Shown: positions 17,316 through 25,788, numbered from the stretch's first letter. The stretch: 64,000 nt of DNA from Lentzea sp. NEAU-D7 (GCF_026242055.1 NZ_JAPJDL010000012.1:35054-99053), one strand, 5' to 3'. The notes: generated by a model not told the origin, from the sequence alone. Numbers and translations are program-made.

Positions 17316-17998
17316 CACCTCGGTGGACCGATCTTGTAACCCGAGCCGCGCACGGTCAGCACGAACACCGGGTCGTCGGCGTTGTGCTCGACCTTGGTGC
17401 GGAGTCGGCGGATGTGCACGTCGAGCAGCCGGGTGTCGCCGTAGTAGTCGTATCCCCAGACGCGCTGGAGCAGCTGCTCCCTGGTCACGATCCGCCCGCC
17501 CGCGGCGGCCAGTTCGGCGAGCAGCCGGAATTCCGTGCGGGTCAGGCGGATCTCCTCGCCGCCGCGCTTGACCACACCCTCGTCCGGCCAGATCTCGAGG
17601 TCCTCGACCCGGTGGGAGATGTTCTGCCGAGGCCCGCCGCGGCGCCGCAGCAGCGCTCGGATGCGGGCGGCCAGCTCGCTGGCGACCAGGGGTTTCGTGA
17701 CGTAGTCGTCCGCACCGGCCTCCAGACCGGCGATGACGTCGGGTGTGTCGGTGCGGGCGGTGACGATGATGATCGGCAGATCTCCCTGAGCGCGGAGTCT
17801 CCTGCAGACCTGCAGACCGTCCACTCCGGGCAGCATGAGGTCGAGCAGCACGACGTCGTACGAGTCGCTGTCGAGACGGCTCAGGGCATCCTCGCCGGAG
17901 ACGGCCTCGTCGACGTCGAACCCCTCGTCGGCGAGAGCGAGCCCGAGTGCCTGGCGGATGCGCTCGTCGTCATCCACGAGCAGCACGGAGAAATCCAT
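17315..17998 (-). CDS. OmpR/PhoB-family response regulator
   Basis: This 227-residue protein has a receiver domain with acidic pocket DDD (9-11), phospho-acceptor D53 in VVLLDLMLPG, the VTAR threonine and TKP lysine. A winged-helix output domain follows, ending RRLRTKVEHNADDPVFVLTVRGSGYKI. It resembles the CseB, AfsQ1 and MtrA class that governs envelope stress. The ATG at 17998 follows AGGA. The TTGCACAGTGC motif 90 nt upstream, and its two further copies nearby, may be its own or another regulator's sites. Confidence 0.93.
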   Translation of the reverse strand: MDFSVLLVDDDERIRQALGLALADEGFDVDEAVSGEDALSRLDSDSYDVVLLDLMLPGVDGLQVCRRLRAQGDLPIIIVTARTDTPDVIAGLEAGADDYVTKPLVASELAARIRALLRRRGGPRQNISHRVEDLEIWPDEGVVKRGGEEIRLTRTEFRLLAELAAAGGRIVTREQLLQRVWGYDYYGDTRLLDVHIRRLRTKVEHNADDPVFVLTVRGSGYKIGPPR

Positions 17999-18088
17999 GT
18001 CCTGCTTTTCCTCACTGGTTTCTGGTGCTGCTTTTATCACGCTGCCATGGTGACCGCACGCCGAAGCAGATGTCCTCTTCGGAAGGAG

Positions 18089-18110
18089 TTCGTAAGGTTG
18101 CACAGTGCAC
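18089..18110. promoter_or_regulatory. TTGCACAGTGC motif, copy 1 (upstream of response regulator)
   Basis: TTCGTAAGGTTGCACAGTGC lies 91 nt before the response-regulator start. It matches copy 3 (19358-19377) at 19 of 20 bases and shares TTGCACAGTGCA with copy 2. The core is an inverted repeat, TTGCAC-N-GTGCAA in its full form. Confidence 0.6.
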
Positions 18111-18245
18111 GCGTCGTGCATGCTTGTCACCGCGGGTGAACGCCCGTGGTGGGCGCGTGCCTGCGCGCTTCCGGGGAAGGTCGGACGCCGGCCGCCGGAG
18201 CGCGGCCGGCGTCCGTCTCGGGTGTGACGAAAGGCCATATCAGTC

Positions 18246-18446
18246 GTGACGGGCATGCCTACCACCGACGAAGGCATGACAGGCACCGTTCTGGTGTGCG
18301 ATGGCTGTGGACGCTCCCGCCGCACGAGCGCCACCGGTCTGTTCGCGTGGGACCTCCTGTGGCTGCAGGCCGGTCAAGCCGGCTGGACGGGGAACGATCG
18401 GCCGCTGGGGCCGCACTACTGCACGGTCTGCGCTGGTAACGACTAG
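18246..18446 (+). CDS. Small zinc-ribbon-like protein
   Basis: The product is 66 residues with two cysteine pairs, VCDGCGRS and YCTVCAGN, suited to bind one zinc ion, separated by LFAWDLLWLQAGQAGW. Similar short CxxC/CxxC proteins are scattered in actinomycetes without known function. The GTG at 18246 or the ATG at 18255 could be the start; neither has a strong ribosome site. Confidence 0.6.
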   Translation: MTGMPTTDEGMTGTVLVCDGCGRSRRTSATGLFAWDLLWLQAGQAGWTGNDRPLGPHYCTVCAGND

Positions 18447-18453
18447 ATAACGC

Positions 18454-18466
18454 TTGCACAGTGCAA
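18454..18466. promoter_or_regulatory. TTGCAC-A-GTGCAA operator, copy 2 (upstream of DUF4142 gene)
   Basis: TTGCACAGTGCAA is a perfect 6-bp inverted repeat around a central A, 79 nt before the DUF4142 start. It is the most symmetrical of the three copies in 18.1-19.4 kb. Confidence 0.65.
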
Positions 18467-18544
18467 TAATCTTGCCGGTCCGATTAGTCCGTATCCCTCC
18501 GTGTCGGTACACACGATCGCCGCTCTAGGCGGAGGGAGATCCAC

Positions 18545-19339
18545 GTGCTCACACGTCTCGCCCAACTGGTGACGGCGCTCGCGATCGCCTGTTCGCTCGC
18601 GGTTCCGCAGGCGTCGGCCCAGCCGGACTTCGGGCCGGAGTACACGCAGACCCAGTTCGGTCCGATGGGGCCCGCCGGCCGGGACATGCTCGTCAAGGTG
18701 CGGCTCGCCGGGTTGTGGGAGGGACCGGCTGGACGGCTGGGCCTGGAGAAGTCGGCCAACCCCCTCGTCAAGGAGGCGGGCCGGCACCTGATCGACGGCC
18801 ACACCGAGCTGGACGCCAAGGTCCTCGAACTCGGCCGCACCCTCGGCGTCCCGCTGCCCACCGAGGCCAGCGCGGACCAGAAGGGCTGGATCGCGGAGAT
18901 GACCAACGCCCCGGCGGGCAGTGCCGAGTTCGACCGGGTCTTCGCCAACCGGCTCCGCGCGGCGCACGGCGGTGTCTACAAGTTCCTCGCGGTCGTGCGC
19001 ACCGGCACGCGCAACACGCTCATCCGCGACTTCGCCAAGCGCTGCATGGAGGTGGTGCTCGACCACATCCAGGTGCTCGAGGCGACCGGCATGGTCGATT
19101 TCAACGACACGGAAGCCATCCCGCTCGCCGCGCTCGCCGCCGCACCGGTCACGCCGTCGGCCGCTCCCACCGTTCCCCAGGCGGCACCCGCCGTGCCCAG
19201 GACGCGGGACATCGCCCAGGAGAGCGGAAACAGCGGTTCCGACGCGATCCTCGGTGTCCTCGTAATGGCGGCGGTGGTGGGCGGGATCTACCTCTGGACG
19301 GGCGGACGTCCCCGCGGTTCGCGCTCGCCGCGGCGATGA
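18545..19339 (+). CDS. DUF4142 ferritin-like exported protein with C-terminal anchor
   Basis: The 264-residue protein has a signal peptide (cleavage near ASAQ) and a DUF4142 four-helix domain with GLWEGPAGRLGLEKSANPLVKEAG (split across residues 50-75), HLIDGHTELDAKVLEL and KRCMEVVLDHIQVLEATG. A Pro/Ala linker leads to a C-terminal helix (DAILGVLVMAAVVGGIYLW) and a basic tail. DUF4142 proteins are predicted periplasmic ferritin-like proteins of unknown activity. GGAGGGAG precedes the GTG start. The gene sits between two copies of the TTGCACAGTGC motif, suggesting stress regulation. Confidence 0.85.
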   Translation: MLTRLAQLVTALAIACSLAVPQASAQPDFGPEYTQTQFGPMGPAGRDMLVKVRLAGLWEGPAGRLGLEKSANPLVKEAGRHLIDGHTELDAKVLELGRTLGVPLPTEASADQKGWIAEMTNAPAGSAEFDRVFANRLRAAHGGVYKFLAVVRTGTRNTLIRDFAKRCMEVVLDHIQVLEATGMVDFNDTEAIPLAALAAAPVTPSAAPTVPQAAPAVPRTRDIAQESGNSGSDAILGVLVMAAVVGGIYLWTGGRPRGSRSPRR

Positions 19340-19357
19340 GGTCCGCACCGCAAGGGC

Positions 19358-19377
19358 TTCGCAAGGTTGCACAGTGC
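19358..19377. promoter_or_regulatory. TTGCACAGTGC motif, copy 3 (upstream of antiporter leader)
   Basis: TTCGCAAGGTTGCACAGTGC lies 19 nt after the DUF4142 stop and about 310 nt before the CPA1 antiporter start. It is in the same strand orientation as the other two copies. Confidence 0.55.
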
Positions 19378-19613
19378 GGGTTTCCGGCAGACTGTCGGAG
19401 CGGACGCCGACCGGTCGGGGCGGGCGTCCGCGCCGAACCGCCAGGGGATCGGGGTGCCGGCCGCCGGAGGAAACGACGGCCGGCACCCGCCCTCGCGAGG
19501 TGAAGAACGTCAGATTCGCTCACTTGCCGCAGTCGTCACGGACCTGCCTTGGTGAGCGGGTCGTCGAGGCCGCCGGTTTGCTTTGCCTGACCGTTTGCGG
19601 CATCTTTGCGCGC

Positions 19614-19637
19614 GGTGCGCCGGGAAGTCTGGTCGGC
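19614..19637 (+). promoter_or_regulatory. Repeated leader element A (before CPA1 antiporter)
   Basis: GGTGC followed by GCCGGGAAGTCTGGTCGGC ends 53 nt before the antiporter ATG. The same element, with one base different, occurs before nhaA (22266-22289) and before the FAD oxidoreductase gene (23516-23539), each time in the sense orientation of the following gene. GCCG and CGGC can close an 11-nt loop. It is a candidate structured RNA leader. Confidence 0.65.
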
Positions 19638-19690
19638 AACGCTCGCCGCGAACTCGTGGTGGGCCTGGTCGACGTGGGCGGAGTCCGTTG

Positions 19691-20893
19691 ATGGCACTGG
19701 TTCTGGCGTTCGGTGCGGTACTGCTGATCAGCGTCTCGCTGTCCGGCCTCGCCGCCCGCACGATCCTGTCGACCGCACTCATGTTCCTGGTCGCCGGTGC
19801 CCTGATCGGCCAGGGTGGCCTCGGCCTGGTCGACATCCCGTCCAACAGCGGCTTCGTGACGGTCCTCGCCGACCTCGCGCTGTTCACCGTCCTGTTCACC
19901 GACGGCCAGCGGGCAGGCTTGCCGGACCTGAAGCAGGGATGGAGGCTCTCGGGCAGGGCACTCGGCCTGGCGATGCCGCTCACCATGATCGGCATCGCGG
20001 TGCCGGCGCACTTCCTGACCGGTTTGGACTGGACGACCTCGTTCCTGATCGGCGCGATCCTCTCGCCGACGGACCCGGTGTTCGCGTCCGCGATCGTCGG
20101 CCGCACCGACGTACCCGCGCGGCTGCGGCGCCTGCTCAACGTCGAGTCGGGGCTCAACGACGGTCTCGCCCTGCCGTTCGTGCTCATCTTCCTCGCCACG
20201 GCGGCGAACAAGGACACCGACTTCGCCACGATCGGCATCGAGCTCGCGGCGGGACTCGCCCTGGGCATCGTGATTCCCGCCGCCGTCGTGCTGTCGTGGC
20301 GGCTGAAGATCTTCACCGCCGAACCGCGGCTGCAGGCACTCGGTCCGCTGGCGATCGCGATCATGCTGTACGCGGCCTGTCACCTGACGCACGCCAACCC
20401 CTACCTGGCCGCGTTCGCGGCGGGCTCGACCATTGCGACCCTGGACCGCGTCGCCGCGGAGCACTTCGAGCACTTCGGCGACCTGCTGTCCGAGATCACG
20501 AAGTTCGCCGCACTGCTGGTCTTCGGAGCGCTGATCACGCCGGAACGCCTCTCGCACCTGACCGCGGGAGACTGGGCCGTCGCGGTCATCGCGATCCTGC
20601 TCGTGCGGCCGGCGGCGATGATGTTGTCGCTCCTGCGCACACCGCTGCCCGCACGCGAACGTTCCGCCGCGGCGTGGTTCGGCCCGAAGGGCTTCGCGTC
20701 GGTTGTTTACGGTCTGCTGGTCCTGCAGGCCGGAATCCCGGCCGGGGAGCACGTCTTCGACCTCGTGGCCATCACCATCGCGCTGTCGATCGTGCTGCAC
20801 TCCTCGACCGACGTGCCCGTGGCCAAGGCGCTGAGTTTCGAGCCCCCGGACGGGTTGCCCACAGGTCAGCCCGAGGAACGCAGGCAGGAATGA
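19691..20893 (+). CDS. CPA1/NhaP-type cation:proton antiporter
   Basis: The 400-residue protein has about 12 hydrophobic segments. It carries the NhaP-type core motifs SPTDPVFASAIVG and NVESGLNDGLALPFVL, where the Asp pair and Glu take part in Na+/H+ exchange. It should expel sodium or potassium in exchange for protons across the cytoplasmic membrane. The ATG at 19691 follows GGAG at 8 nt. It is convergent with nhaA, so two unrelated antiporters lie tail to tail, both with the same leader element. Confidence 0.9.
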   Translation: MALVLAFGAVLLISVSLSGLAARTILSTALMFLVAGALIGQGGLGLVDIPSNSGFVTVLADLALFTVLFTDGQRAGLPDLKQGWRLSGRALGLAMPLTMIGIAVPAHFLTGLDWTTSFLIGAILSPTDPVFASAIVGRTDVPARLRRLLNVESGLNDGLALPFVLIFLATAANKDTDFATIGIELAAGLALGIVIPAAVVLSWRLKIFTAEPRLQALGPLAIAIMLYAACHLTHANPYLAAFAAGSTIATLDRVAAEHFEHFGDLLSEITKFAALLVFGALITPERLSHLTAGDWAVAVIAILLVRPAAMMLSLLRTPLPARERSAAAWFGPKGFASVVYGLLVLQAGIPAGEHVFDLVAITIALSIVLHSSTDVPVAKALSFEPPDGLPTGQPEERRQE

Positions 20894-20941
20894 CGGGATC
20901 TCTCCGCTGACCGGCTTCGCGGTTCCCGTCAGCCGCCCGCT
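20891..20941. terminator. Hairpin between convergent antiporter genes
   Basis: TGACGGGA (20891-20898) pairs with TCCCGTCA (20934-20941), with an inner ACCG-GCTTCG-CGGT stem. It overlaps the CPA1 stop and the last codons of nhaA and could end transcription in both directions. Confidence 0.4.
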
Positions 20942-22236
20942 GTCCGGTTGCTGTCCGCCTCCGCCTGGTGCACGTCGGGGATCCCGTCGTTGTCCGCGTC
21001 GCGGTTCTCCTCCTCGTAGATGCGCCGGTAGATCCGGTTGCGCACACGGAGGATCACCGTCGCGATCAGGGCGGAGAGCACCGAGCCCAGCAGGACGGCG
21101 ACCTTGGCGTTGCTGTAGTCGCTGCTGCCTTCGCCGAAGGAGAGCTCGCTGACCAGCAGTGAGACGGTGAACCCGATGCCGGCGAGGACGGACAGGCCGA
21201 CCGCGTCGATCCACGCCAGGTCGTCGTCCAGTTCCGCCTTGGTGAACCGCGCGACGAGGTAGGTCGCGGCGGTGATGCCGATCGGTTTGCCCACCAGCAG
21301 GCCGAGCACGATGCCGAGGGTGACGTTGTCGGTGAGCGAGCTGACGAAGCCGCTCACACCACCGATGGACACGCCGGCCGCGAAGAAGGCGAACACGGGG
21401 ACGGCGACGCCGGTGGAGATCGGCTGCCAGCGGTACTGGAAGATCTCGGCGAGTCCGGGGCCCTCGCCGCAGCGGCGGATCACCGGCACGGCGAAGCCGA
21501 GCAGGACCCCTGCCACAGTCGCGTGCACCCCCGAGGCGTGCATCAGTGCCCACGTGGCCACGGCCAGGGGGATGAGCAGCCACCACGACCGGACCCGGCG
21601 TTGCACGAGAACGGTGAACAGCGTCAGCGGTACGAACATCAACGCCAGCGGCAGCCACGACAGGTGATCGGTGTAGAAGAGCGCGATGATCACGATCGCG
21701 ATCAGGTCGTCCACGACCGCGAGCGTGAGCAGGAACGTGCGCAAGGCCGAGGGCAGACAGCGGCCGATCACCGCGAGGACCGCGAGTGCGAACGCGATGT
21801 CCGTCGCGGTCGGGATCGCCCATCCCGCCAGTGCGGGACCACCGCCGAGGTTGATCCCCGCGTAGATCAGCGCGGGGACCGCGACGCCGCCGAACGCCGC
21901 CGCGACCGGCACCGCGGCGCGCCTGGGGTCCCTCAGGTCACCGGCGACGAACTCTCGTTTGAGCTCCAGGCCGGCGACGAAGAAGAAGATCACGAGCAGA
22001 CCGTCGGACGCCCACTCGGCCAGGCTGAGCCGCAGGTGCAGCGACTCGGGACCGAACTCCACCGACCTCAGGGTCTCGTAGATCGATGCCCACGGTGAGT
22101 TGGCCCAGATCAGGCCGACGCAGGCCGCGGCCAGCATGATGACACCGCCGACCGTCTCCAGGCGGAGCAGATCGGCGATGCGCCTGGCCTCGGGCCAGGA
22201 ACCGCGGCTGAACAACCGGGTCGTCGCGTGGGTCAA
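20929..22236 (-). CDS. nhaA: Na+/H+ antiporter NhaA
   Basis: The 435-residue protein has the NhaA plan with about 12 helices. Diagnostic segments are [43 protein letters not shown] and the ion-binding [12 protein letters not shown], followed by [16 protein letters not shown] and [14 protein letters not shown]. It exchanges two protons for one sodium and is driven by the proton gradient. The start is TTG at 22236 with GGAG upstream. The cytoplasmic tail ends in [12 protein letters not shown], a DxDxDGxxD calcium-loop-like motif not usual in NhaA. The leader element lies 29 nt upstream. Confidence 0.95.
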   Translation of the reverse strand: MTHATTRLFSRGSWPEARRIADLLRLETVGGVIMLAAACVGLIWANSPWASIYETLRSVEFGPESLHLRLSLAEWASDGLLVIFFFVAGLELKREFVAGDLRDPRRAAVPVAAAFGGVAVPALIYAGINLGGGPALAGWAIPTATDIAFALAVLAVIGRCLPSALRTFLLTLAVVDDLIAIVIIALFYTDHLSWLPLALMFVPLTLFTVLVQRRVRSWWLLIPLAVATWALMHASGVHATVAGVLLGFAVPVIRRCGEGPGLAEIFQYRWQPISTGVAVPVFAFFAAGVSIGGVSGFVSSLTDNVTLGIVLGLLVGKPIGITAATYLVARFTKAELDDDLAWIDAVGLSVLAGIGFTVSLLVSELSFGEGSSDYSNAKVAVLLGSVLSALIATVILRVRNRIYRRIYEEENRDADNDGIPDVHQAEADSNRTAGG

Positions 22237-22265
22237 GGCTCACTCCGGGTGTCGTCGGCCGCAAC

Positions 22266-22289
22266 GCCGACCAGACTTCCCGGCACACC
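22266..22289 (-). promoter_or_regulatory. Repeated leader element B (before nhaA)
   Basis: On the minus strand GGTGT plus GCCGGGAAGTCTGGTCGGC ends 29 nt before the nhaA TTG. It is identical over 24 nt to element C and differs by one base from element A. Confidence 0.7.
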
Positions 22290-22476
22290 ATGCCGTTGGC
22301 GACGGCAACCATCCGACCGTACCTCACGAACGGCCGTGGCGCGCTGTTGAAGTGATCTTGTCCGTGTGCGTTGTGGACGATCGGCTCAAGCTCCGAGCAT
22401 CTCCAGGGGGCAGACCTGAGGTGAGCGCTTGTGACCAGCTCGGCCGGCTCCGGTCCGACGTCACCGATCGGCAGCG

Positions 22477-23484
22477 TCACACCGGCCGGGCGGCGAACGC
22501 TTCGGCCACCTCGCTCTCTCGAAGCACGGTGCTCTGACGCCGCGCACGCCGGACAAGCGGACGCATCTGTTCCTCCCACCACGCCAACGCCTCCGCCGTG
22601 TGCGGGAAGATGTCGAGCGCGTCCCCCAGCAGCTCGGCACCGGCGATCGAGAGCGACACACCGTGCTCGCAGTAGCGCCTGGAACACCACGCGGCGTCAC
22701 CGACGAGAACGACCTGCTTCGAAGCCCACCGCCTCAGGTGCGACTGGAAGCCCTTGCGCCGGCTCAGCCGGACTTCGTCCACTTGCGACAACAGGGACGA
22801 CGGCAGCCCCGGCACGTCGCCGAACACGTCGTCCAGAGCCAGGCCGACGTCACCACGCCACGCGAACAGGGCGGCGGACTGCCCGTCGTGCAGCGGGTGA
22901 ACGCGGATCGAGCGTCGCGGGAGGTCCATCCGCACCGCGTCCCGGGAAGAGCCCTGCAGCCGGCCTGACACGACGCTGAAGCCCTGACCGCGCCACTTCT
23001 GGTCCCCGTACACCGCGCCTCGGACCGCGGAGTCCGTGCCATCCGCACCCACGACCAGGTCGAACCAGTCGGCGTCGCCGCCGGTGAACTCGACCGTGAC
23101 GCCGCAGTCGTCCTCGACCAGCCGCAGCACCTCGGCACGCCGCAGCACGTCGCCGACCGCCTCCCGGAGAACTGACACGACATCACCGTGACGCAGCACG
23201 GGGACACGGCTCGACGGCTTGGGGGACAGGGCGAACGGAACGCCGGTGCGGTCGATGACCACGGTCCCGCACCGGGGCTGGCTGCGCTCGGTGAGTGCGC
23301 CCAGCACGCCAAGCCTGCCGGCGGCGTCCCAGCCGGCGCCGCGCAAGGCGCAGGGGAAGCCGTCGTCGGCGAACCTGGAGGCGCGTTCGACCAGGACGAT
23401 CTCCCAGTCGCTGCGGAGCAGCCGCAACGCGGTGGTGAGCCCGGCGACACCCGCGCCTACGACAAGAGCTCTTCTGGTGGGCAT
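22477..23484 (-). CDS. FAD-dependent monooxygenase-like oxidoreductase
   Basis: A 335-residue flavoprotein of the p-hydroxybenzoate hydroxylase type: the FAD Rossmann motif VVGAGVAGLTTALRLL at residues 9-24, the GADGTDSAVR segment near 160, and VVLVGDAAWCSRRYCEHGVS with the GD motif near 265. It is somewhat shorter than typical monooxygenases of about 380-400 residues, and the last helix region is abbreviated. GGAAGGAAC precedes the ATG. It shares the leader element with the two antiporters, which is unusual for an oxidoreductase. The substrate is unknown. Confidence 0.85.
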   Translation of the reverse strand: MPTRRALVVGAGVAGLTTALRLLRSDWEIVLVERASRFADDGFPCALRGAGWDAAGRLGVLGALTERSQPRCGTVVIDRTGVPFALSPKPSSRVPVLRHGDVVSVLREAVGDVLRRAEVLRLVEDDCGVTVEFTGGDADWFDLVVGADGTDSAVRGAVYGDQKWRGQGFSVVSGRLQGSSRDAVRMDLPRRSIRVHPLHDGQSAALFAWRGDVGLALDDVFGDVPGLPSSLLSQVDEVRLSRRKGFQSHLRRWASKQVVLVGDAAWCSRRYCEHGVSLSIAGAELLGDALDIFPHTAEALAWWEEQMRPLVRRARRQSTVLRESEVAEAFAARPV

Positions 23485-23515
23485 GACCGTTCCTTCCCAA
23501 CGGGGGACATGTCAC

Positions 23516-23539
23516 GCCGACCAGACTTCCCGGCACACC
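23516..23539 (-). promoter_or_regulatory. Repeated leader element C (before FAD oxidoreductase)
   Basis: GGTGT plus GCCGGGAAGTCTGGTCGGC on the minus strand ends 31 nt before the ATG. Just upstream are TAATCT (a possible -10) and an imperfect CGCTC/GAGCG pairing, consistent with the element lying near the 5' end of the transcript. Confidence 0.65.
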
Positions 23540-23715
23540 TGCGCTCAGATTAGGTCATGCGAGCGGTTCGCAAAAGCCGCTGAGCGAACGCTCTGTTCGC
23601 GAGCAGGCCGCGCGGGGTGGCGGCGTGCTGATGCTCGCCTTCGCCGTGGACCGGACCGAGGTGGTCCTCGTCGAGCTGGCCAGTTCCGTGACGGTGAACA
23701 GGCGCTGGTGAAGGC

Positions 23716-24638
23716 TCAGGTCGTCGAGATGGTCGAGTCCAGCAACAGCTCCTCCCGCACACTGCGCACTTCGACCGGCTGGGAGAGGAACGACGCGGAC
23801 AGTCCGAGCGTGGTCGCGGTGAGCAGCACCCGCTGCATCGCCTGGCCGGCCTGGAGCTCACCTAGCGGACAGTCGTAGTGCGAGCAGACGACGAGCACCA
23901 GCGGGTTCGACTCGTAGTCCTTCCCCGGCAGACGGTCGTGGCCGAAGTCGCGGAACGCCCACTCGTCCTGCGCCTGCGGGCGGAACCCCGCGGAGGCGGG
24001 CGGCACGCCGTCGCCGGCACCCGGCGGTGCCCGGCCTGGGCGCCGGGGTCGTCGAGCTGGATCTGATGGGCGCGCCGCACGAGGTACTTCATCCGGGCGA
24101 CGTCCTCACGGGTGGTGAAGACGTGCAGCCACGCGCGTTCCAGTTCGGCGGCCCGCACCAGCGCATGTCGCCGTCGTCCGTCCACTCCGGACTCGAAGAA
24201 CGGGCGGCGGTTGGTTCGGCGGACGGGGACGGCGCGCAGCAGGGCGCGGTGCTCGTCGTCCGGTCTCAGCACGCCACCTCTGCGGACAGCGGCGAGCGCG
24301 CCAGGTACGGCGTTGCCCGGCAGGAGGGTGACCAATGGGCGCACCCCGAGCCCGTGCAGGGCGACGCGGAGGTTGAACAGCGCCGCGCCGCAGGACAGTC
24401 GCAGTTCACGTGCGTCGGGATCGGTCGCGCTGAGGCTGCGTTCCACGTCCGCGTGCAGTTCGATGCGGTCGGGCAGCAGCCGGAACCGCCAAGGCTGGCT
24501 GTTGTGCACCGACGGCGCGAACGATGCGGGCTCGAGAACGGTCCGCACGTGGTCAGGAGCCAGCCCCAGCGCCTGGCGTTGCTGCCGACGACTGCGGCGA
24601 GGTGCGGTGCACGACTGGTTCGGGAGAGAACCTGGCAA
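23716..24638 (-). pseudogene. Broken Acg-type nitroreductase
   Basis: Two adjacent frames align with the intact Acg paralogue at 40966-41961. The first (from about 24590) matches from ALGLAPDHVRTVLEPASF and [20 protein letters not shown] to RRAHQIQLDDPGAQAGHR. A one-base frameshift near 24030 then moves the homology to PPGAGDGVPPASAGFRP, and on to DYESNPLVLVVCSHYDCPLG and [17 protein letters not shown]. There the frame stops, and the last 40 or so residues of the family are absent. No usual start codon with ribosome site is seen. Acg proteins are FMN-pocket-lacking nitroreductase homologues of the DosR regulon. The frameshift could be a sequencing error, but the missing tail argues for real decay. 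Confidence 0.8.
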
Positions 24639-24697
24639 GAAGCCTGCTCGGTGGATTGCGTCTCGGGCCGCCGTAGCGCCGGCTCATCTCCTCCACC

Positions 24698-24946
24698 TCA
24701 CTCGTCGCGCCGGGCGGGCGTCGCGGTGACGCCCTCGACGTCGTTCGCGGCGGCGTCGGCCAGCGCACGGGACGCGGCGAGCTCGTCGCCGATCTCCGGG
24801 ACGTCGCGGTCCGCCGGGTTGAGCCGTGCCGTTCCGACTCCGACCAGGCGGGTCGGGTCCAGCGTGTGCAGGCGAGCCTCGGCCCTGGTCCGGCCCTCGT
24901 GCTCGTCGATCAGGAGCTCGACGCTCCACTTCTTGGCGGTGCTCAT
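24698..24946 (-). CDS. DUF1876 protein (Rv1738/Rv2632c-like)
   Basis: The 82-residue protein starts [20 protein letters not shown] and continues [21 protein letters not shown], the compact alpha/beta DUF1876 domain. The mycobacterial member Rv1738 is strongly hypoxia-induced and structurally resembles ribosome hibernation factors. GAGGAGG lies 5 nt before the ATG. It is divergent from the Acg-like gene at 25071, with a DevR-type box between them, which supports shared hypoxic control. Confidence 0.9.
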   Translation of the reverse strand: MSTAKKWSVELLIDEHEGRTRAEARLHTLDPTRLVGVGTARLNPADRDVPEIGDELAASRALADAAANDVEGVTATPARRDE

Positions 24947-24998
24947 GAAACCTCCTCGTCCGGGGTTCCAGGTTCCGACACCGCGCGTGGCCGGCGCA

Positions 24999-25012
24999 GA
25001 GTCCAAGGGCCC
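24999..25012. promoter_or_regulatory. DevR-like box GAGTCCAAGGGCCC
   Basis: The 14-mer GAGTCCAAGGGCCC (GGGCCCTTGGACTC on the other strand) has the half-site spacing of the mycobacterial DosR box. It lies 53 nt before the DUF1876 start and 59 nt before the Acg-like start. Confidence 0.55.
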
Positions 25013-25070
25013 GTGCCGGGCGAGCCGGTGCGCCCTGTCGACGAGCCGGCTGCGGGCGGATCGTCGAGAC

Positions 25071-25763
25071 ATGCGGTGGAACCCGGGAGAGGCAGCGGCG
25101 ATCGTCGAAGCCGCGCGGAAAGCGCCGGTGTACAGCGCGGGCAGGCCGTGGGTGCTGGAGCTGCACGACCGGTCGGTCTACCTGTACGAGGTGGCGCACA
25201 GGTCGTTGCGCGACCCGCTGGGGATGGACCGGCTGCTCACGTGCGGTGCTGCCTTGCAGCACGTCGTGCTCGCGATCAGGGCCTGCGGCTGGCACGCCGA
25301 GGTCGTGTTCCCCGCCGACCACGCGAACCCGGACCTGATCGCGGTCGTCGAGGCCGACCGGCGGCAGCCCCCGGCGGAGGAAGAACTCGCGCAGCACCGG
25401 GCGATCCTGCTGGCCGACGGCGTCGGCGACGGTGACGCGCGCGACCTGGTGACGGCCAGCCATTGGGCAGGCACCGAACTGCATCGCGTCGCCGACGACA
25501 CGCTGGTCGTCGTCACGGTGGGAGACGGGCGCCCGGACCACGTGCGGGGCGGGGCCGCGCTGCAGGCAGCGGTGCTGGCGGCGCGTTCGGCCGGTACTCG
25601 GGTGCGGCCCGTCGTCCACCTCGTGCACCGTCAGGAGTGGCGGGCCGGCCTGATCGAGCGGCACGAGCTCGCGGGCTTCCCGCAGGCCTTGCTGCTCGTG
25701 GGCGCCACGGGCCCGCACGGGGCGGGACCAACGACCGCGTCCTCGGGCGCGATGCGTTCCTAG
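25071..25763 (+). CDS. Divergent, shortened Acg-like nitroreductase homologue
   Basis: The 230-residue protein aligns with the N-terminal two thirds of Acg paralogues: [21 protein letters not shown] corresponds to the region that reads [10 protein letters not shown] in the others, and [21 protein letters not shown] to the [19 protein letters not shown] region. The HN-QPW signature is replaced by YSAGRPW and about 100 C-terminal residues are absent or unalignable. It could be a new subfamily or a decaying copy; the frame is intact and codon use normal. The last codons contain a DevR-like box that probably serves the downstream CBS gene. Confidence 0.7.
   Translation: MRWNPGEAAAIVEAARKAPVYSAGRPWVLELHDRSVYLYEVAHRSLRDPLGMDRLLTCGAALQHVVLAIRACGWHAEVVFPADHANPDLIAVVEADRRQPPAEEELAQHRAILLADGVGDGDARDLVTASHWAGTELHRVADDTLVVVTVGDGRPDHVRGGAALQAAVLAARSAGTRVRPVVHLVHRQEWRAGLIERHELAGFPQALLLVGATGPHGAGPTTASSGAMRS
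25724..25737. promoter_or_regulatory. DevR-like box GGGACCAACGACCG inside a coding end
   Basis: The 14-mer recurs exactly, inverted, at 31910-31923 and nearly at 42107-42120. It is followed by GTTCCTAGCG as in the 42.1-kb promoter. The box lies in the last codons of the Acg-like gene, 51 nt before the CBS-BON start. Confidence 0.65.
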
Positions 25764-25788
25764 CGCCGGAAGCGGAAGGGAGTACGCC

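Noticed and set aside
15951..17998. The two-component system as DosR/DosS
   Set aside because: The regulator is OmpR/PhoB type with a winged helix and the kinase has HAMP and HisKA domains; DosR is NarL type and DosS has GAF domains.
19614..23539. The repeated leader elements as cobalamin riboswitches
   Set aside because: GGGAAGTCTGGT resembles part of the B12 aptamer core, but the GCCACTG box and other conserved parts are absent and the genes have no B12 link.
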